From: Nemertoderma westbladi
Lineage: Eukaryota; Xenacoelomorpha; Nemertodermatida; Nemertodermatidae
Assembly (NCBI GenBank): GCA_032718475.1
Contig: JAUCBJ010006804.1
Location: 1-45,289 of the forward strand
Direction: 5' to 3'
Length of the DNA stretch: 45,289 nt
Shown: one piece after another, positions 30,676 through 41,771 of the stretch
Layout of the letters: each line of letters opens with the position of its first letter
How positions within the stretch are numbered: position 1 is the first letter of the stretch
Made by a program: the position numbers and the translations under genes
Notes under the pieces: model-generated
The model's input: the letters and a program-made list of their open reading frames with translations, nothing else
Told to the model about the DNA's origin: nothing
The model's database searches: none

Positions 30676-30754
30676 GGGCGATTATACCAATGAGTAGGGC
30701 CTAATCAATGCAATATCAAATAGATCCCTTGCTCATTACACGCCATGAATCGTA

Positions 30755-30940
30755 TCGTCTGGCATGCCAAAATCGATCGAGTATATTTAATATTAGGGCC
30801 TCGTCTGGCATGCCAAAATCGATCGAGTTTATTTAATATTAGGGCCTCGTCTGGCATGCCAAAATCGATCGAGTATATTTAATATTAGGGCCTCTCGTCT
30901 GCCATGCCAAAATCGATCGAGTATATTTAATATTAGGGCC
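30755..30940. repeat. Tandem repeat of 46 bp, four copies
   Basis: Units start at 30755, 30801, 30847 and 30895. Each reads GTCTGGCATGCCAAAATCGA, then TCGAGTATATTTAATATTAG and GGCC. The last unit follows a 2-bp insertion and has one changed base in the GGCATGCC palindrome. Confidence 0.9.
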
Positions 30941-31132
30941 TACACTTGGGTATCTTCATATACAGCGGTCTCTATAGTACAGTACCATTTTAATTATCCA
31001 CTCCCCTGGATCAATCCATATGTACCAACTGTTACCCATGTCTTCCCCATTGTACACAATGTAGACAGACCTGGACACACTTGGAAAACAAAACTACCCT
31101 TGAACCAGACAGTATAGGGCACTTGGATTGGT

Positions 31133-31337
31133 GTCGTCGCGTTTCGGCAACTGTCGCGATTCGGCAACAGTCGCGTTTCGGCAAAAAAAGTTGCGTTTCG
31201 GCAAAAAATATGCGTTTCGGCAAAAAAAAGTCGCGTTTCGGCAAAAAGATGCGATTCCGCAAAAAAGTTGCGTTTCGGCAACAGTCGCGATTCGGCAAAA
31301 AAGTTAGTTTCGGCAAAAGGTTGCGTTGCGGCAAAAT
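31133..31337. repeat. Degenerate short tandem repeat GCGTTTCGGCAAAAA
   Basis: Ten or so copies of a 17-20-bp unit built on GCGTTTCGGC followed by a variable A run. Unit length varies through the A run. The long frames crossing it on both strands are by-products of low complexity. Confidence 0.85.
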
Positions 31338-31548
31338 TATTTCTTTATTGCAGGAGAATACACTATACTATCAACAATACAAGTAAAAGTGAAAAGTGAA
31401 ACAAGCAGGACATTATAAATATACAACACTATAGCACTTTCGTTCGTTAGTTGCAATGCTAATAAAAGTTTAACTTCCCTGCCCTGGAATAGTGTTGTAT
31501 AGGATACTCTGTACGTCGTCGTGTTAACCATGTATTTTGGTGAGGCCG
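31338..31548. other. Short unique spacer
   Basis: The spacer holds a separated inverted pair, TACAACACTAT near 31419 and ATAGTGTTGTA near 31489. It is otherwise unremarkable. Confidence 0.4.
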
Positions 31549-31664
31549 TGACAATTATTTATCACCCGGGTGACAATTATTTATCACCCGGGTGACAATT
31601 ATTTATCACCCGGGTGACAATTATTTATCACCCGGGTGACAATTATTTATCACCCGAGTGACAA
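31549..31664. repeat. Tandem repeat of 22 bp, five copies
   Basis: Units start at 31549, 31571, 31593, 31615 and 31637, with a partial sixth at 31659. Each begins TGACAATTATTTATCACCCG. Junctions form the palindrome CACCCGGGTG, which is broken in the last unit (CCCGAG). The array lies about 110 bp upstream of the transposase-like gene and may be part of that element's end. Confidence 0.9.
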
Positions 31665-31774
31665 ATACTGGTGTTTTTCAGCAATCAATCTTCATCCCTA
31701 CAGTATCATTATTTTCTTGCAGTGTTTGATCTGTCTGTCTGTATATTCAAGTGGTACAGTATTTCTTATTCATC

Positions 31775-32868
31775 ATGAGTCTAATTGATAACGTGATTGA
31801 ACGGTATTTCTGGTTGAGATTTAACTACAGTGAAATAGCACATCTTGTATATTGTCAACAAGGCATAAATATTTCTTCACGAACGATTCGACGTAGGTTG
31901 AATTCGTCAGGTCATACACGGATTTTAGATCCATTCGATTTTGATGCTATTGTTAGTGCTCTTGAAGTAGAATCCTTCAATCGGAAAACAGCGGGCTATA
32001 GACAATTGCAATGAATTCTGATGGATGACTACCATCTGTTTGCACCGCGAAAGGTAGTTGCATTAATATTAAAATTGTAGACGTAACTGGTAGAATATCT
32101 CGAATCGGAAATAAACTCACAAGGCGAACTTACTTTTCGAAGGGGCCTAATTTTTTATTGCACATTGATGGTTGGGATAAACTGAAACCATTTGGATTGA
32201 CAGTGCACGGATCTGTGGATGGATATAGTCGAAAGATTGTTTGGTTGAAAGCAAGTCGAACGAACAACGACCCCTTTACTGTGGCACAGTATTATCTAGA
32301 TATGGTGGAGGAGTTAGGTGGAACGCCTCACATTGTTAGAAGCGATAAAGGCACCGAAAATGTTAACGTCGAAGCAATACATCGATATTTCAGATCCTTC
32401 AATGATGACCAATTATTACAGAAGTGCTCAGCTACCTACCTATATGGAAAGAGTACAAGAAACCAGAGAATCGAAAGTTGGTGGTCCAAGTTTCCGGTGT
32501 TAGGTATGAGTGAGTGGCTAGATCATTTTGTGGAAGTTGAAGTTGGTGGGGTGGTGGACTTCTCGAATTATTTTCATATTGAAGTCGTTAGGTTTGCTTA
32601 TTTAGATTTCCTACAATCCGTATTGGATAAAATAGCTGTGCGATGGAACAGCCATCGCCTCCGAAGTAGTGGTCTTGCTTCGCCAGCAGGAAAACCAGAG
32701 ATTCTGTATACATACGAGCCAAACTATATACACCCAGTCAGCAATGATGATATACAACTTATGAAAGTATTTACGACCCAAAAGCCCAAGTCTGTTGACG
32801 TTATCAGTTCACTTTGCGATGACTATTTAGCCAATACTATGGATATTAAAAAACCGTGGATAAAATAG
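31775..32868 (+). pseudogene. DDE integrase-type transposase, two disabling changes
   Basis: The start is the ATG at 31775. The N-terminal part (residues 1-75) is helix-rich with a likely helix-turn-helix: LRFNYSEIAHLV and ISSRTIRRRLNSSG. The catalytic core shows LLHIDGWDKL (first Asp), SVDGYSRKIVWLKAS, IVRSDKGTEN (second Asp) and NQRIESWW (Glu). This layout matches retrovirus-like integrase transposases (integrase core domain, Ginger-like) common in fish and invertebrate genomes. I am unsure of the exact superfamily. A TGA at about 32012-32014 falls where Trp is expected, and a frame change follows near 32078, so the copy is inactive. The core after 32080 is intact. On its right the sequence abuts a truncated LINE. 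Confidence 0.8.
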
Positions 32869-32939
32869 CATGAATATAAAAAACTTATAAAAATATGTAA
32901 TCTACGTGGAGCATACAATATATTTTCAGAAAATAATAA

Positions 32940-33550
32940 ATCAGGACCTGATGCCTTATTGCATGATAAATGAGAAATGGCACTTAAGACTTCACGTGGG
33001 AAACGAGCATTTCTAAACTAAAGACAATATTAGCAGTTGCTGATTTGACCTTTCCTGACACACTACCAATAGGAGAGTTATTGGAATTAAATAGTAATTT
33101 ATAATTATCGGCCCACAGATTGCAAAATGCAGGTCCACCACTAGCGTCACCCACCGTTTGGGGAGGCGTGGTGCGAAAGGTAGTATTACTTTTTACGTGT
33201 TTCCAAAAATCACGAGGATTATTGCCAGCAAGCGAGTTGGCCAAACGGTCTGATCGAAGTTGATCGGCATCCCGTTTGGCACATCGATACGCGCGCTTAA
33301 ACTGGGCTTTCGCCTTAAGTAGTTGAGCGTGTAATGGATCCCCCCGAGGGCTGTTCATCTCACGCCAGATTAAGAAGAGCTCTCTCGAGAGGAGGTACTT
33401 CCCTTTCACAATTTCGTTCCAACCGGAGATATGGTTGTACTGAGAGGATGCCGCCGAATGAGTTTTGGAAGAGGGAAAAGATAGGGTTTCTGCCTCCTTT
33501 AGAGCCGAAATTATATCGTCGTTGAACCTCGTAATATCCTCTCTATGAGC
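32940..33550 (-). pseudogene. LINE ORF2 linker region between endonuclease and reverse transcriptase
   Basis: This segment continues the endonuclease ORF after the inserted copy: DDIISALKEAE, SGWNEIVKGK, FLIWREMNSPRG, FKRAYRCAKRDADQLRSDRL and DFWKHVKSN are typical of this linker in CR1/L2-type elements. A frame change near 32985 separates it from KASGPD, the start of the reverse transcriptase. Reverse transcriptase motifs beyond that are missing. Confidence 0.75.
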
Positions 33551-33560
33551 TAAACATGTA

Positions 33561-34208
33561 CTACTAGTATCGGCATGCTGCATTTTTAAGAATGCTGTGC
33601 CGGCTTCTCGACAAAATTGTGCCACCACAACTCCCTATCACCCATGACATTTGCTAGATCATCCGCATCTTCAAGGCCAGTGTCCTTTAAGATGCGTCTC
33701 AAGAAAGTCATGGGCTGTCCACCATGTTTATTCACTCCATGAGACTGCCAAAGTACAAGATTATGCACTGGCTGGTCCTCACGGCGAAAGCAATGTCCTG
33801 CAAAGCGGAGGCGATTTTGTTCTAGTGTCAAGCTTGGGGGAACCAATGAGACACCTCCAATGTTATATAGTGTCTGGTTGGAGATGTGTGCATTGTACTT
33901 GACACAATGAACCCGGCGTAGCATTCTTGTGAATGTGCCATCCAGAGATTTGGTGTCCTCAGCAGTTAGAGCCTAGCATGGACTCACATAGAGGAGTACT
34001 GCAACTACTGCTGCTCTAAATAATCGGACCTTAAGTTTCCGATTAATTCTCGGTGACTTCCAAATCCTGGAAAGCCTATTCAAGGCTGCCCATGCCTTTC
34101 CCTTACATATTCGAAGGTCCTCACCTGACTTCCGGATCATGATCCCAGGTAACAGAAGTCGTCCACATGCTCAAGCATACCATCCTTTGAGCTTATGCTC
34201 AATGACCT
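33561..34208 (-). mobile_element. Truncated RTE-like LINE copy inserted in another LINE
   Basis: Direct repeats TAAACATGTA at 33551-33560 and 34209-34218 flank a 648-bp insertion. It is the 3' end of the same family as the element at 26720-30469: the encoded C-terminus (MLRRVHCVKYNAHIS, RLRFAGHCFRRED) is nearly identical. The 3' end is ATGCAGCATGCCGATACTAG. Frame breaks occur near 33975 (a TAG) and near 34140. At the 5' junction, AGGTCATTGA also occurs in the leader of the full-length copy (26740-26749). Confidence 0.85.
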
Positions 34209-34218
34209 TAAACATGTA

Positions 34219-35079
34219 GTATTTGTGCAGTTCTTCGCATTTGTTTGAGTACAAAACCTTTTGTCCCTCCGAAGAAGCCGACCAGTTGGTTTTAGCGCCG
34301 CCATCGACTTTCGATGTTTGAAAATTTAATGTAGTTGGATCAACATCAGGTCCGGTGAATGGAGGATTATCCACAGTTACAACAAGGGGAATATGGTCGT
34401 TTATAGCGAGGTCATAGCCAACATCTATCTTCGATATGTGTTGGTTCAACCCCTCCGAAACAAGGCAGTGATCTAACCACAATGTGGATTTATATGTTTG
34501 GTTTACATAAGTAAATGTAGATTTAGTCAGACGCTCAGTGTCCACAATCAAGAGCCCTTCCTCCTGACATAGCTCCAGTAGATGGCAGTAGAGTTTGATA
34601 TCGGCATTGAAGTCTCCAAGAAATAGTAAATGATTCGAACCTCGCGCACGTGAAATTGATTTTATTTTACCCAAGTATTCCATGTAAAGATCTGCGTTGT
34701 CAGAGCATTCAAACGGCAGATATACATTTACCAGTATAACTGATTCCCCCGAGTTAAGCTTCAGCTCAGCTATCATTAGCCTGGGGTCAGACTTATCTTG
34801 TATACTGAAGGACTCTTTTAAAGTTTTCCTCCATAACACAGCTAGGCCTCCAAAAGGTCGCCCACGTAGAATACCGTTACTAAGATCCACTGGAGAGCTT
34901 CCAGAAGCTGAAAAATCTGAGTCTATAGAGTGTAGATATGCAATATCTTGTTGTGGCAGCATGTGTTCTTGTAGAAACAGAACATCACACGTAGATAGCA
35001 ACTTTTGTATGGTGTATCTACTAGAAGCTGTTCGAATGGAATTTGTATTATATGATGCGATTTCTACCATTGTGTTCAT
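34219..35079 (-). CDS. LINE ORF2 N-terminal endonuclease (partial)
   Basis: The ATG at 35077-35079 opens an intact frame of about 287 codons before the inserted element. It encodes an exonuclease-endonuclease-phosphatase domain: IASYNTNSIRT, LFLQEHMLPQ (Glu), LFLGDFNADI (Asp, Asn), LWLDHCLVS (Asp) and INDHIPLVV (His). This is the nuclease that nicks the target for LINE integration. After residue 285 the frame runs into the inserted RTE-like copy and ends at an early stop. Confidence 0.85.
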
Positions 35080-35198
35080 AATATTGATGATTGTTACTAG
35101 AGACGGCGCAGACTATTCCGAAGGAAGATGATTGTAGATGTTGGAACTGAGGCTAACAGGCGGAGGATCGCTCACTTGGACGACGTCATCATCCATGA

Positions 35199-36501
35199 CT
35201 AATACAACCTTCTCAGCTGAGGCTGTTGAGGTGGATGTTCCCTCTTCCAAACCCAATCTGTCGCGGTTATTACTTTTGTAGTAGTACTTGTAGAGATGTC
35301 CGAAGAAGCAATAAACGCAGGATTGTTGTTTTTTCCAATAGATGTATCAGTAGGCAATCGCGGATTTCTTGGACCTGACCAGTAATGAGCAATGACGCCT
35401 TCTGGCCAGAGGTGGAGATTTGTGTCACTCAGTAGCTTATCTGACGCTTCCTGTCGACAGGTTACAACGAATGAGTTGTACGAATTAAACCGAGTTGCTA
35501 TCTGTTCGCATTTCTCTACTGTGACATTAAACGCGGTTCTAATGTGATGTAGCACATCAGTTGAAGTGTAGCAAGTTTCAATCGTTGAAACAAATAGTTG
35601 TCGAAGTCGTTTTACTCCGCAGATCGTGGTACTACCGGTAGTATTTTTGTGGGAATCACCCATCCCGGTTCCAACAATGGTTCGTTGTTGTCGGCGTTGT
35701 GGGTTTCGGTTTGGTTGGTTATTAGGCCTATTGGAAGTCACAGTTGCACTAGATGTCTGCTTCTGTTTCTGTTGTTTCCGTTTTGATACCACAATGAAAT
35801 CATTGCTGGTGCTAGTATCCTTTAGTTGGGTGAGTGGACGATTAGTAACAGCTACCGGTAGTATCAGCCGCCTTGGCTGTCTCAGCCATTTCAACTTGAG
35901 AATTCCAATCAGTTGTCCCGTCGGTAGTACTGGTACCGATACAGCAATTTGTGTTCAACTCAGAGATGATCAACTCAGAACTTATCTTATCATCCCCAAC
36001 CCTACAACAAGGGCCCCCAGGAACGGTGTCAGAAGCAATAGGCCTAGCAGTAGCAAACCTGCCCTGTTCCAAAGCAGAGAGCCATAGCTTGATGTCATGT
36101 ACATCATTAACAGTTAGAGCAAGTTTAATGCTGTCAGGAAGAATAGGCGGTAAGATGCCAAAGTCTTCTACTACAAATACAGGTTTGCTATCAGCTGGAA
36201 GCGTAATGAAGCCTGCAAACTCAAAGACATCCAGTATATCTTTGATATAAGTTTCACGTTTGTTATCACCAGAATGCCGTTTGGTGACACATTTGAGAAA
36301 CTCACTCCTATGATTAGCCAAGCAGTTGGACAATATTGTTCGGGCAGAGACAATGTCTTGTAACAGAAATTCAGGCCAGCAGTTCATAGTTTTAACTATA
36401 TCACCATTGGGGACACCCCGTAAATGGCGATGCCAACCAAAGCAGAGAATATTATTTATTATTATACCAGGCCCTGTCGTACTGGTAGTAGAGCCAGGCA
36501 T
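35199..36501 (-). pseudogene. LINE ORF1 protein, split by a frame change
   Basis: Two minus-strand frames (36501-35842 and 35894-35199) overlap and together cover an ORF1-like protein. The N-terminal part has INNILCFGWHRHLRGVP and CLANHRSEFLKC, with no domain I can name. The C-terminal part is basic (KRKQQKQKQ, RNPQRRQQR). It ends with NSFVVTCRQEASDKLL and LWPEGVIAHYWSG, which resemble the nucleic-acid-binding C-terminal part of ORF1 proteins in invertebrate LINEs. The frame changes between 35842 and 35894. The product would bind element RNA. Confidence 0.65.
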
Positions 36502-36925
36502 ATTGCAGTACAGCAGTATTTAGCAGTCCGCAGTCAGCAGTCAATCCATAGGGGCCATTATTATATTCATGTAATTGGGCCTACCGGTACTGCAATAAAC
36601 GCTGCGACTTCATGTGTGATCCGGTTACCTGTGTAGTACTTCATTTGCCTACTTGTCTACTGCTGGAAAAACCTGGGCGTTACCGGTCCGGTACATGTTG
36701 AATTACTGGTACAGCGGTACCATACATACATTGTATATATCTACCGGTTGACCGGTTGACCGGTAGGCCGACTGCAAAAGGATTGAATTATTTTTCTCCC
36801 ATTTCTATTTCAACAGCCCCTTTTCATTTGTTTTTATAATAGTGTCCATCATCTGTTTACCATACTTGTACCAAACCTCTGTACGATTTTTATGTCATTC
36901 CTGCATTTCAACCTTAATCAGCAAG
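36502..36925. other. Junction between the LINE 5' end and the BEL/Pao element
   Basis: No gene is seen. ACCGGT words are frequent at 36570-36770, including three in a row (ACCGGTTGACCGGT and relatives). The 5' LTR or leader of the BEL/Pao element should lie here, but I could not define an LTR end or primer-binding site. Confidence 0.4.
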
Positions 36926-39900
36926 ATGTCCAACAGCGACAGAGGATTAGATACTGATGACACTATTGCTGCATTGAATGACCTTACCTTACCTGATAGA
37001 CAACCTGCAACTTCTGGCGATATAGATAGCCTTAAAAGGTCGCGCAAACAAGCCCGCCTTAAATCTAACAATTTAATTAGTGAATTGCTTGCTATTAAAT
37101 CAGAACCATTTAACACAATAGATGTAGATGATTTAGCCTACAAAATACATCAATTGGAAAATCACCGCCTTGTTTTGTGTAAATTAGTTGAAGATCTTGC
37201 ACTTCATGGTATTGTAGATAATGCTAATGAAAAGTATGACCATGAAATTGACGAAATTTCATTTAAGAGTAATCGTTTACTTAACCGCTTAGAGTCCACT
37301 ACTGCAATTAATAGTAGTAGCAGTTCCATTTCTAGTACAGATTGTAAACAAGATGACAATAAGGGTCTTCCTAAAGTCGAAATTCCAAAATTTTATGGAG
37401 AATTTTTACAGTGGCGCCCTTTTTGGGACCAATTCTCCACATCCATAGACCAACAAAATATACCTCCAGCCCGTAAGTTTGTGTATCTAAGGCAGTCATT
37501 AAAAGGTGACGCAAAACATGCCTTAGAGGGTTTAGAAGCAACTGCTGATAACTATATTGTAGCTGTTAATCTTTTGAAGCGCCGGTGTGGAAACCCAAAT
37601 TTCCTGATTGGTCTTTATTCCTCTAAACTTGTCAACCAACCAAATGTTGTTTCTGGTGATGTTGTTATGTTCCGGAAAATGTTGAATTCCTTTCAGTCAT
37701 CTCTCCGCCAAATTAAAAGCCTATCTAATGAACTTGGTCCTAATTCTGGGACTATTCCCTGTACCTCTACAACAATTAGCAATGACTTAACATCATTACT
37801 TCTGGCACCCTTGTTGCTCCAGAAATTACCGCATGATGTAGTTATGGAATGGAATCGCCTCCATCCAGATGACCGTTTTAACCTTGATATGTTATTAGAG
37901 TTTGCTAATTCAGAACTTGAAACTCGTGAATCTTTAGATTTCACTTCCAAGTCAGTAAGGGAACTAATAAAAAGTTCAAATTTCTCTAAACCACAAAACC
38001 ATTCTGACTTTAAACGTCAATCGTATCCACCATGTCAATTATACCCACCATCTACTGCTGCCCTTACTATTGGTGAGGATTCTAAACGTAATACAAACAG
38101 AGAGGAGCCAAAGAGAAATTTGTGTCCTGCCTGCAAAGGGAAACCCCACAGTATTCGCCAGTGTCAGTCTTTTCTAAGTAAGTCTCCACAGCATCGGTTG
38201 AACCTTTTAAAATCATCCTGCCTTTGTACTAATTGTTTGGGACCTCACCTATCATCAGCCTGTCCATCTGATGAAACATGTCGTTATTGTATGAAAAGGC
38301 ATCACTCTTTATTGTATTTTAGTAACAGTAGCAATAATAGCTCCAAGCACACTTCTGATCCCAGCCTTTCTGTAGCTCCGCCAGCTGTTTACCCACCACC
38401 ATCTCGAACCCATGAGACATTGCCATGGCAACCACCATATTCTAAGGACATATCACCATCTGTTCATGCAATAGATTTGAAGTCCTCATCTGTTTTTGTT
38501 AAGATTGCAAGAGCATTTATCGCTCTGCTCAACTCAGATAGTGGCTGTTGGATTCATGTATACCTTGATGATGGATCCAAGCGTTCCTATATCGCGGCTT
38601 CTCTGTCTGAAGCACTTTCTTTACCTTGTATTGACCAACAGCAATTTACTATCGGGTCATTTGGAGGTAATTTAACTTTCCATGATTCAAGCATGGTTTC
38701 TTTCTCTTTGCGAAGCTTCTTTTCACCGAACACTATAATATTATCAGCCTGGACAACCCAATCTTTATGCCCTGTGATGAGGCAAGAAAGTTGTCCTGTA
38801 TTACGACCTAATCTCCAGCATCTTAGTCCTTGGGCTGATAATTTTGATGGAGGTCAACACCACATATTTTTAATAATTGGAGCAGATCAACTCCATTTAG
38901 TAACCAAGGGGACATTGTCTCACCTAGGGTTACCACAACCTGTTGATACCTTCTTTGGGTTTGTTTTATGCGGACCTTATTCTCATTCTGCCACTAGTTA
39001 TTGTGACCCTAGCCCCAGTATGATGATTACTGAACCTGATGAGGTTACCCGTCTCTGGGCTTTGGAATCTATTGGTATTACGGATAACCCTATTGGTGCA
39101 GATGATACTGCCTTCCCACCTCCATCTAAATCTGTCACTGAACCCAACCGCTACCAAGTACGACTTCCATTTAAGGGATCACATCGCCCATCATCCAACT
39201 ATTCTGTAGTTTCCCGTATGCAGTATAGTTCTTACCAGAAACTGAAGCCATTGGATTTAGAGTTAACAACTGAGAAATTCACCAACTTAATATCTGATGG
39301 TATTATCGAGCCTGCCACAACCCATGATGATGTTGGCTATTTTTTACCTTATCATGGTATTTATAAACCATGTCCTAAATTCCGCATCGTTTTAAATCGT
39401 TCCTCACGAGATAGAGGAGGTATTAGCCTTAACGATTGTCTCGACCCTGGTCCTAACTTGTTAGCCTCAATGGTTGACATTTTGATGCGGTTTCGCCTCT
39501 GGCCATATCCTATTATCGCAGATATTAAAGCTGCATTCCACCAAATAGAATTACACCCAAGTGATCGACAATGGGTTAAGTTGATATGGAATGGAACTTC
39601 CTGGCAATTTATTAGGACACCCTTTGGTGTCAATTCTAGCCCTTACCATTTACACTATGTTGTCATATTCCATATCTTGACATATGCTGACCCAGCTATT
39701 GCGCAACAGCTTCTTAAAGCTTTCTTTTGTGATGACCTTGTGTCAAGTGCAGATACAGATAATGAAGCTTCATATTTTCTGTCTTATGCTACTGAACTTC
39801 TTGCACTTGCTTCCATGGAACTTAAACCAGAAACCTCGCCTTCGAAAGTCTTAGGGATGCCCTGGGATGTATCTTCTGATACCCTCTATGTTGATGTTGG

Positions 39901-41155
39901 TGTAATTTCTTCACCCCCAGCTTTCACCCGCCGACACCTCCTTAGATCGTCTGCCAAGATATTTCACCCATTAGGTCTTCTCTGTGCTTGGACTATTATT
40001 CCCCGCCTGTTGCTACAGAAGTCATGGTGTGAAGGTGGCCATTGGGATGATGTTGTCTCACAGGCAATTCAAGAAACTTGGAAATCATGGCTGTCAGATG
40101 GGCACCAACCCATTATTCACTTTCCAAGGTGCATATATCTTAATAGCCAATGTGATCTTCACTTATTTTGTGATGCGTCTGAAGATGCTTATGCTTGTTT
40201 AGCGTTTGTCATTCACCCTGAACACCCACCATGTTTATTTTTTGGTAAGTCTCGAGTTGCACCCTTAAAACCAAGACATAGCATACCTCGCCTTGAACTT
40301 TTAGCTGCATGTATTGGCGCCCGACTGGCTCACCATATATCCATTGAAATTTTTTCACCCCATCGACTAGTCATTTGGACTGATTCCATGGAAGTTTTAT
40401 GGTGGATCCGGAAAGGTATAAATAAAAGAGATATATTCGTTTCCAATAGACTTAAAGAAATAGCAGAGATGAGTCGGCCTGAACATATCCAGGACCAGTG
40501 GCGATAAGTTCCTTCTGAAGATAACCCTGCTGATCTTCCTTCCAGGGGCCGGTCACCTGCCATACTACAGTCTTCTGATCTTTATAAGTTTGGGCCCGGT
40601 TTTCTACACGATGAATCAGCTTGGCGTAAGTTTCCATCACCACCACCTCAACTTTTGGCTATCAGTGAACCTGATATCATTGCTGACTATCCCATACCAA
40701 TTACTAGATTTTCTAGTCTCGATACATTGGTTCGGGTAACTGCTTTCATGTACCGCTTTGTTCATAATTGCCGGTTCCCAGCAGATTGCATTGTTGGTTT
40801 TTTAACTACACGTGAGAGAACAACCAGTCTGAATAACCTTATCATTAGTGAGCAGCACAGGTTTTTTCAAGATGAAATACAAACGTTATCTAATAAACGA
40901 GATGCTATAATTGCCAAGTCATCTTCCCTCTGGCGATTTCATCCAAGGTTGCATGATGGGATTTTGATGCTAGTCCCTCGTACCCAGAGTGATAAGTTAT
41001 TACCATTGTTACCAACTAAAGTTATTACCATTGTTACCAACTAAGAGTCACCTTACCTATCTCATTGTTATGAATGCCCATAGTATATTATATCATCAAG
41101 GATATGATGCAACTCTCAGCCAAATTCGTCTTCGTTTTTGGATACCTCGTTGTTA
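36926..41155 (+). pseudogene. BEL/Pao retrotransposon gag-pol, disabled and truncated in integrase
   Basis: The likely start is ATG 36926 (MSNSDRGLDTDD). Gag contains GEFLQWRPFWDQF and ends in zinc knuckles (CPACKGKPHSIRQC, CTNCLGPHLSSAC). The protease has VYLDDGSKRSYI with the active Asp kept. The reverse transcriptase has FRIVLNRSSRDRGG, ADIKAAFHQIEL, TPFGVNSSPYHL and the catalytic FFCDDLV. RNase H has LFCDASEDAYAC, PRLELLAAC and VIWTDSMEVLWW. A TAA at 40505-40507 interrupts the end of RNase H, and a perfect 25-bp tandem duplication (40994-41018, 41019-41043) shifts the frame before integrase. The zinc-binding start of integrase follows, then a TAG at about 41155. The integrase core and C-terminal domain are missing. 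The first 1193 codons are intact, so decay is modest. Confidence 0.9.
40994..41043. repeat. Perfect 25-bp tandem duplication
   Basis: The unit begins AAGTTATTACCATTGTTACC and is present twice without a mismatch. Being 25 bp, it shifts the BEL/Pao reading frame by one. Confidence 0.95.
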
Positions 41156-41187
41156 GCTTATTCAATCCCGCCAACACCCCATAAAGT

Positions 41188-41771
41188 TGTAAGCCGATAA
41201 GCAATATTGGGAGCCACGAGATTGGGCAATTAACCAACTCGTGCCATCCCAATAAGAGTGGGAAGGAAGCACACAATAGAGGGTCAGGGGCCAAACCCCT
41301 AACCCAGGGAGAACAGGTGGAGTGAACGGGAATACTCCACGGGGCGCCAACAAGGGTATTAACCAATCAGAGGGGGGGAATGGCATCGATTGAGTAGCAG
41401 TAAGGCCACCGTGCAATATAACCAATAACCTATTAATCAGTGATTCAGTTATCTCAGTGCAGCAGTGCTAGCGTAGGGTACAGTCAATTAGTTTAGTTAG
41501 GGGATCACGGGACTTTAGTTACCGTATCCCGCCTTGTACACATTATATCTATATCTATATCCTATGCCCTATTATTATTATACACCGAACTTCAGAACTC
41601 AGTTACTTTATTTCACCCTTATACACGGCGGGGACGCGTGGACTAAATTACCACATCGGATAAATCGGGATCCCTCCTGGATCCCGTCACAGTAACTAAA
41701 TCCGAGCTGCCGCCCCAGTTAAACTCTGAGAACTACACTGCTTGCTAGTCGAACTCCACCGAGCAGACGAG
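41188..41771. other. Possible 5' LTR or leader of the following GC-rich ORF block
   Basis: Similarity to BEL/Pao stops at about 41187, and a new sequence begins TGTAAGCCGATAAGC. The region has no ORF of note. It contains a TATA-like CTATATCTATATC near 41547-41560 and a perfect 8-bp inverted repeat CGGGATCC / GGATCCCG at 41666-41686. An abrupt start with TG and a leader before a long gag-like ORF would fit an LTR retroelement inserted into the BEL copy. The LTR end and primer-binding site are not defined. Confidence 0.3.

Larger units (their letters stand above)
32880..36501 (-). mobile_element. Two-ORF LINE (CR1-like layout), 3'-truncated and interrupted
   Basis: On the minus strand the order is ORF1 (36501 to 35199), a 119-bp spacer, the ORF2 endonuclease (35079 to about 34219), an inserted 648-bp RTE-like LINE copy, the rest of ORF2 (from 33550), and a break at about 32880 next to the transposase pseudogene. 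Only the first residues of the reverse transcriptase remain (KASGPD, then SENILYAPRRLHIF in an adjoining frame). The element is dead. Confidence 0.8.

Noticed and set aside
31081-31386. Lys/Arg/Phe-rich frames on both strands near 31.0-31.4 kb
   Set aside because: They result from the degenerate GCGTTTCGGCAAAAA tandem repeat.
41340-41356. GGCGCCAACAAGGG as a retroviral-type primer-binding site
   Set aside because: It resembles a lysine tRNA primer site only partly, has mismatches, and lies in the middle of the presumed leader without a defined LTR end before it.
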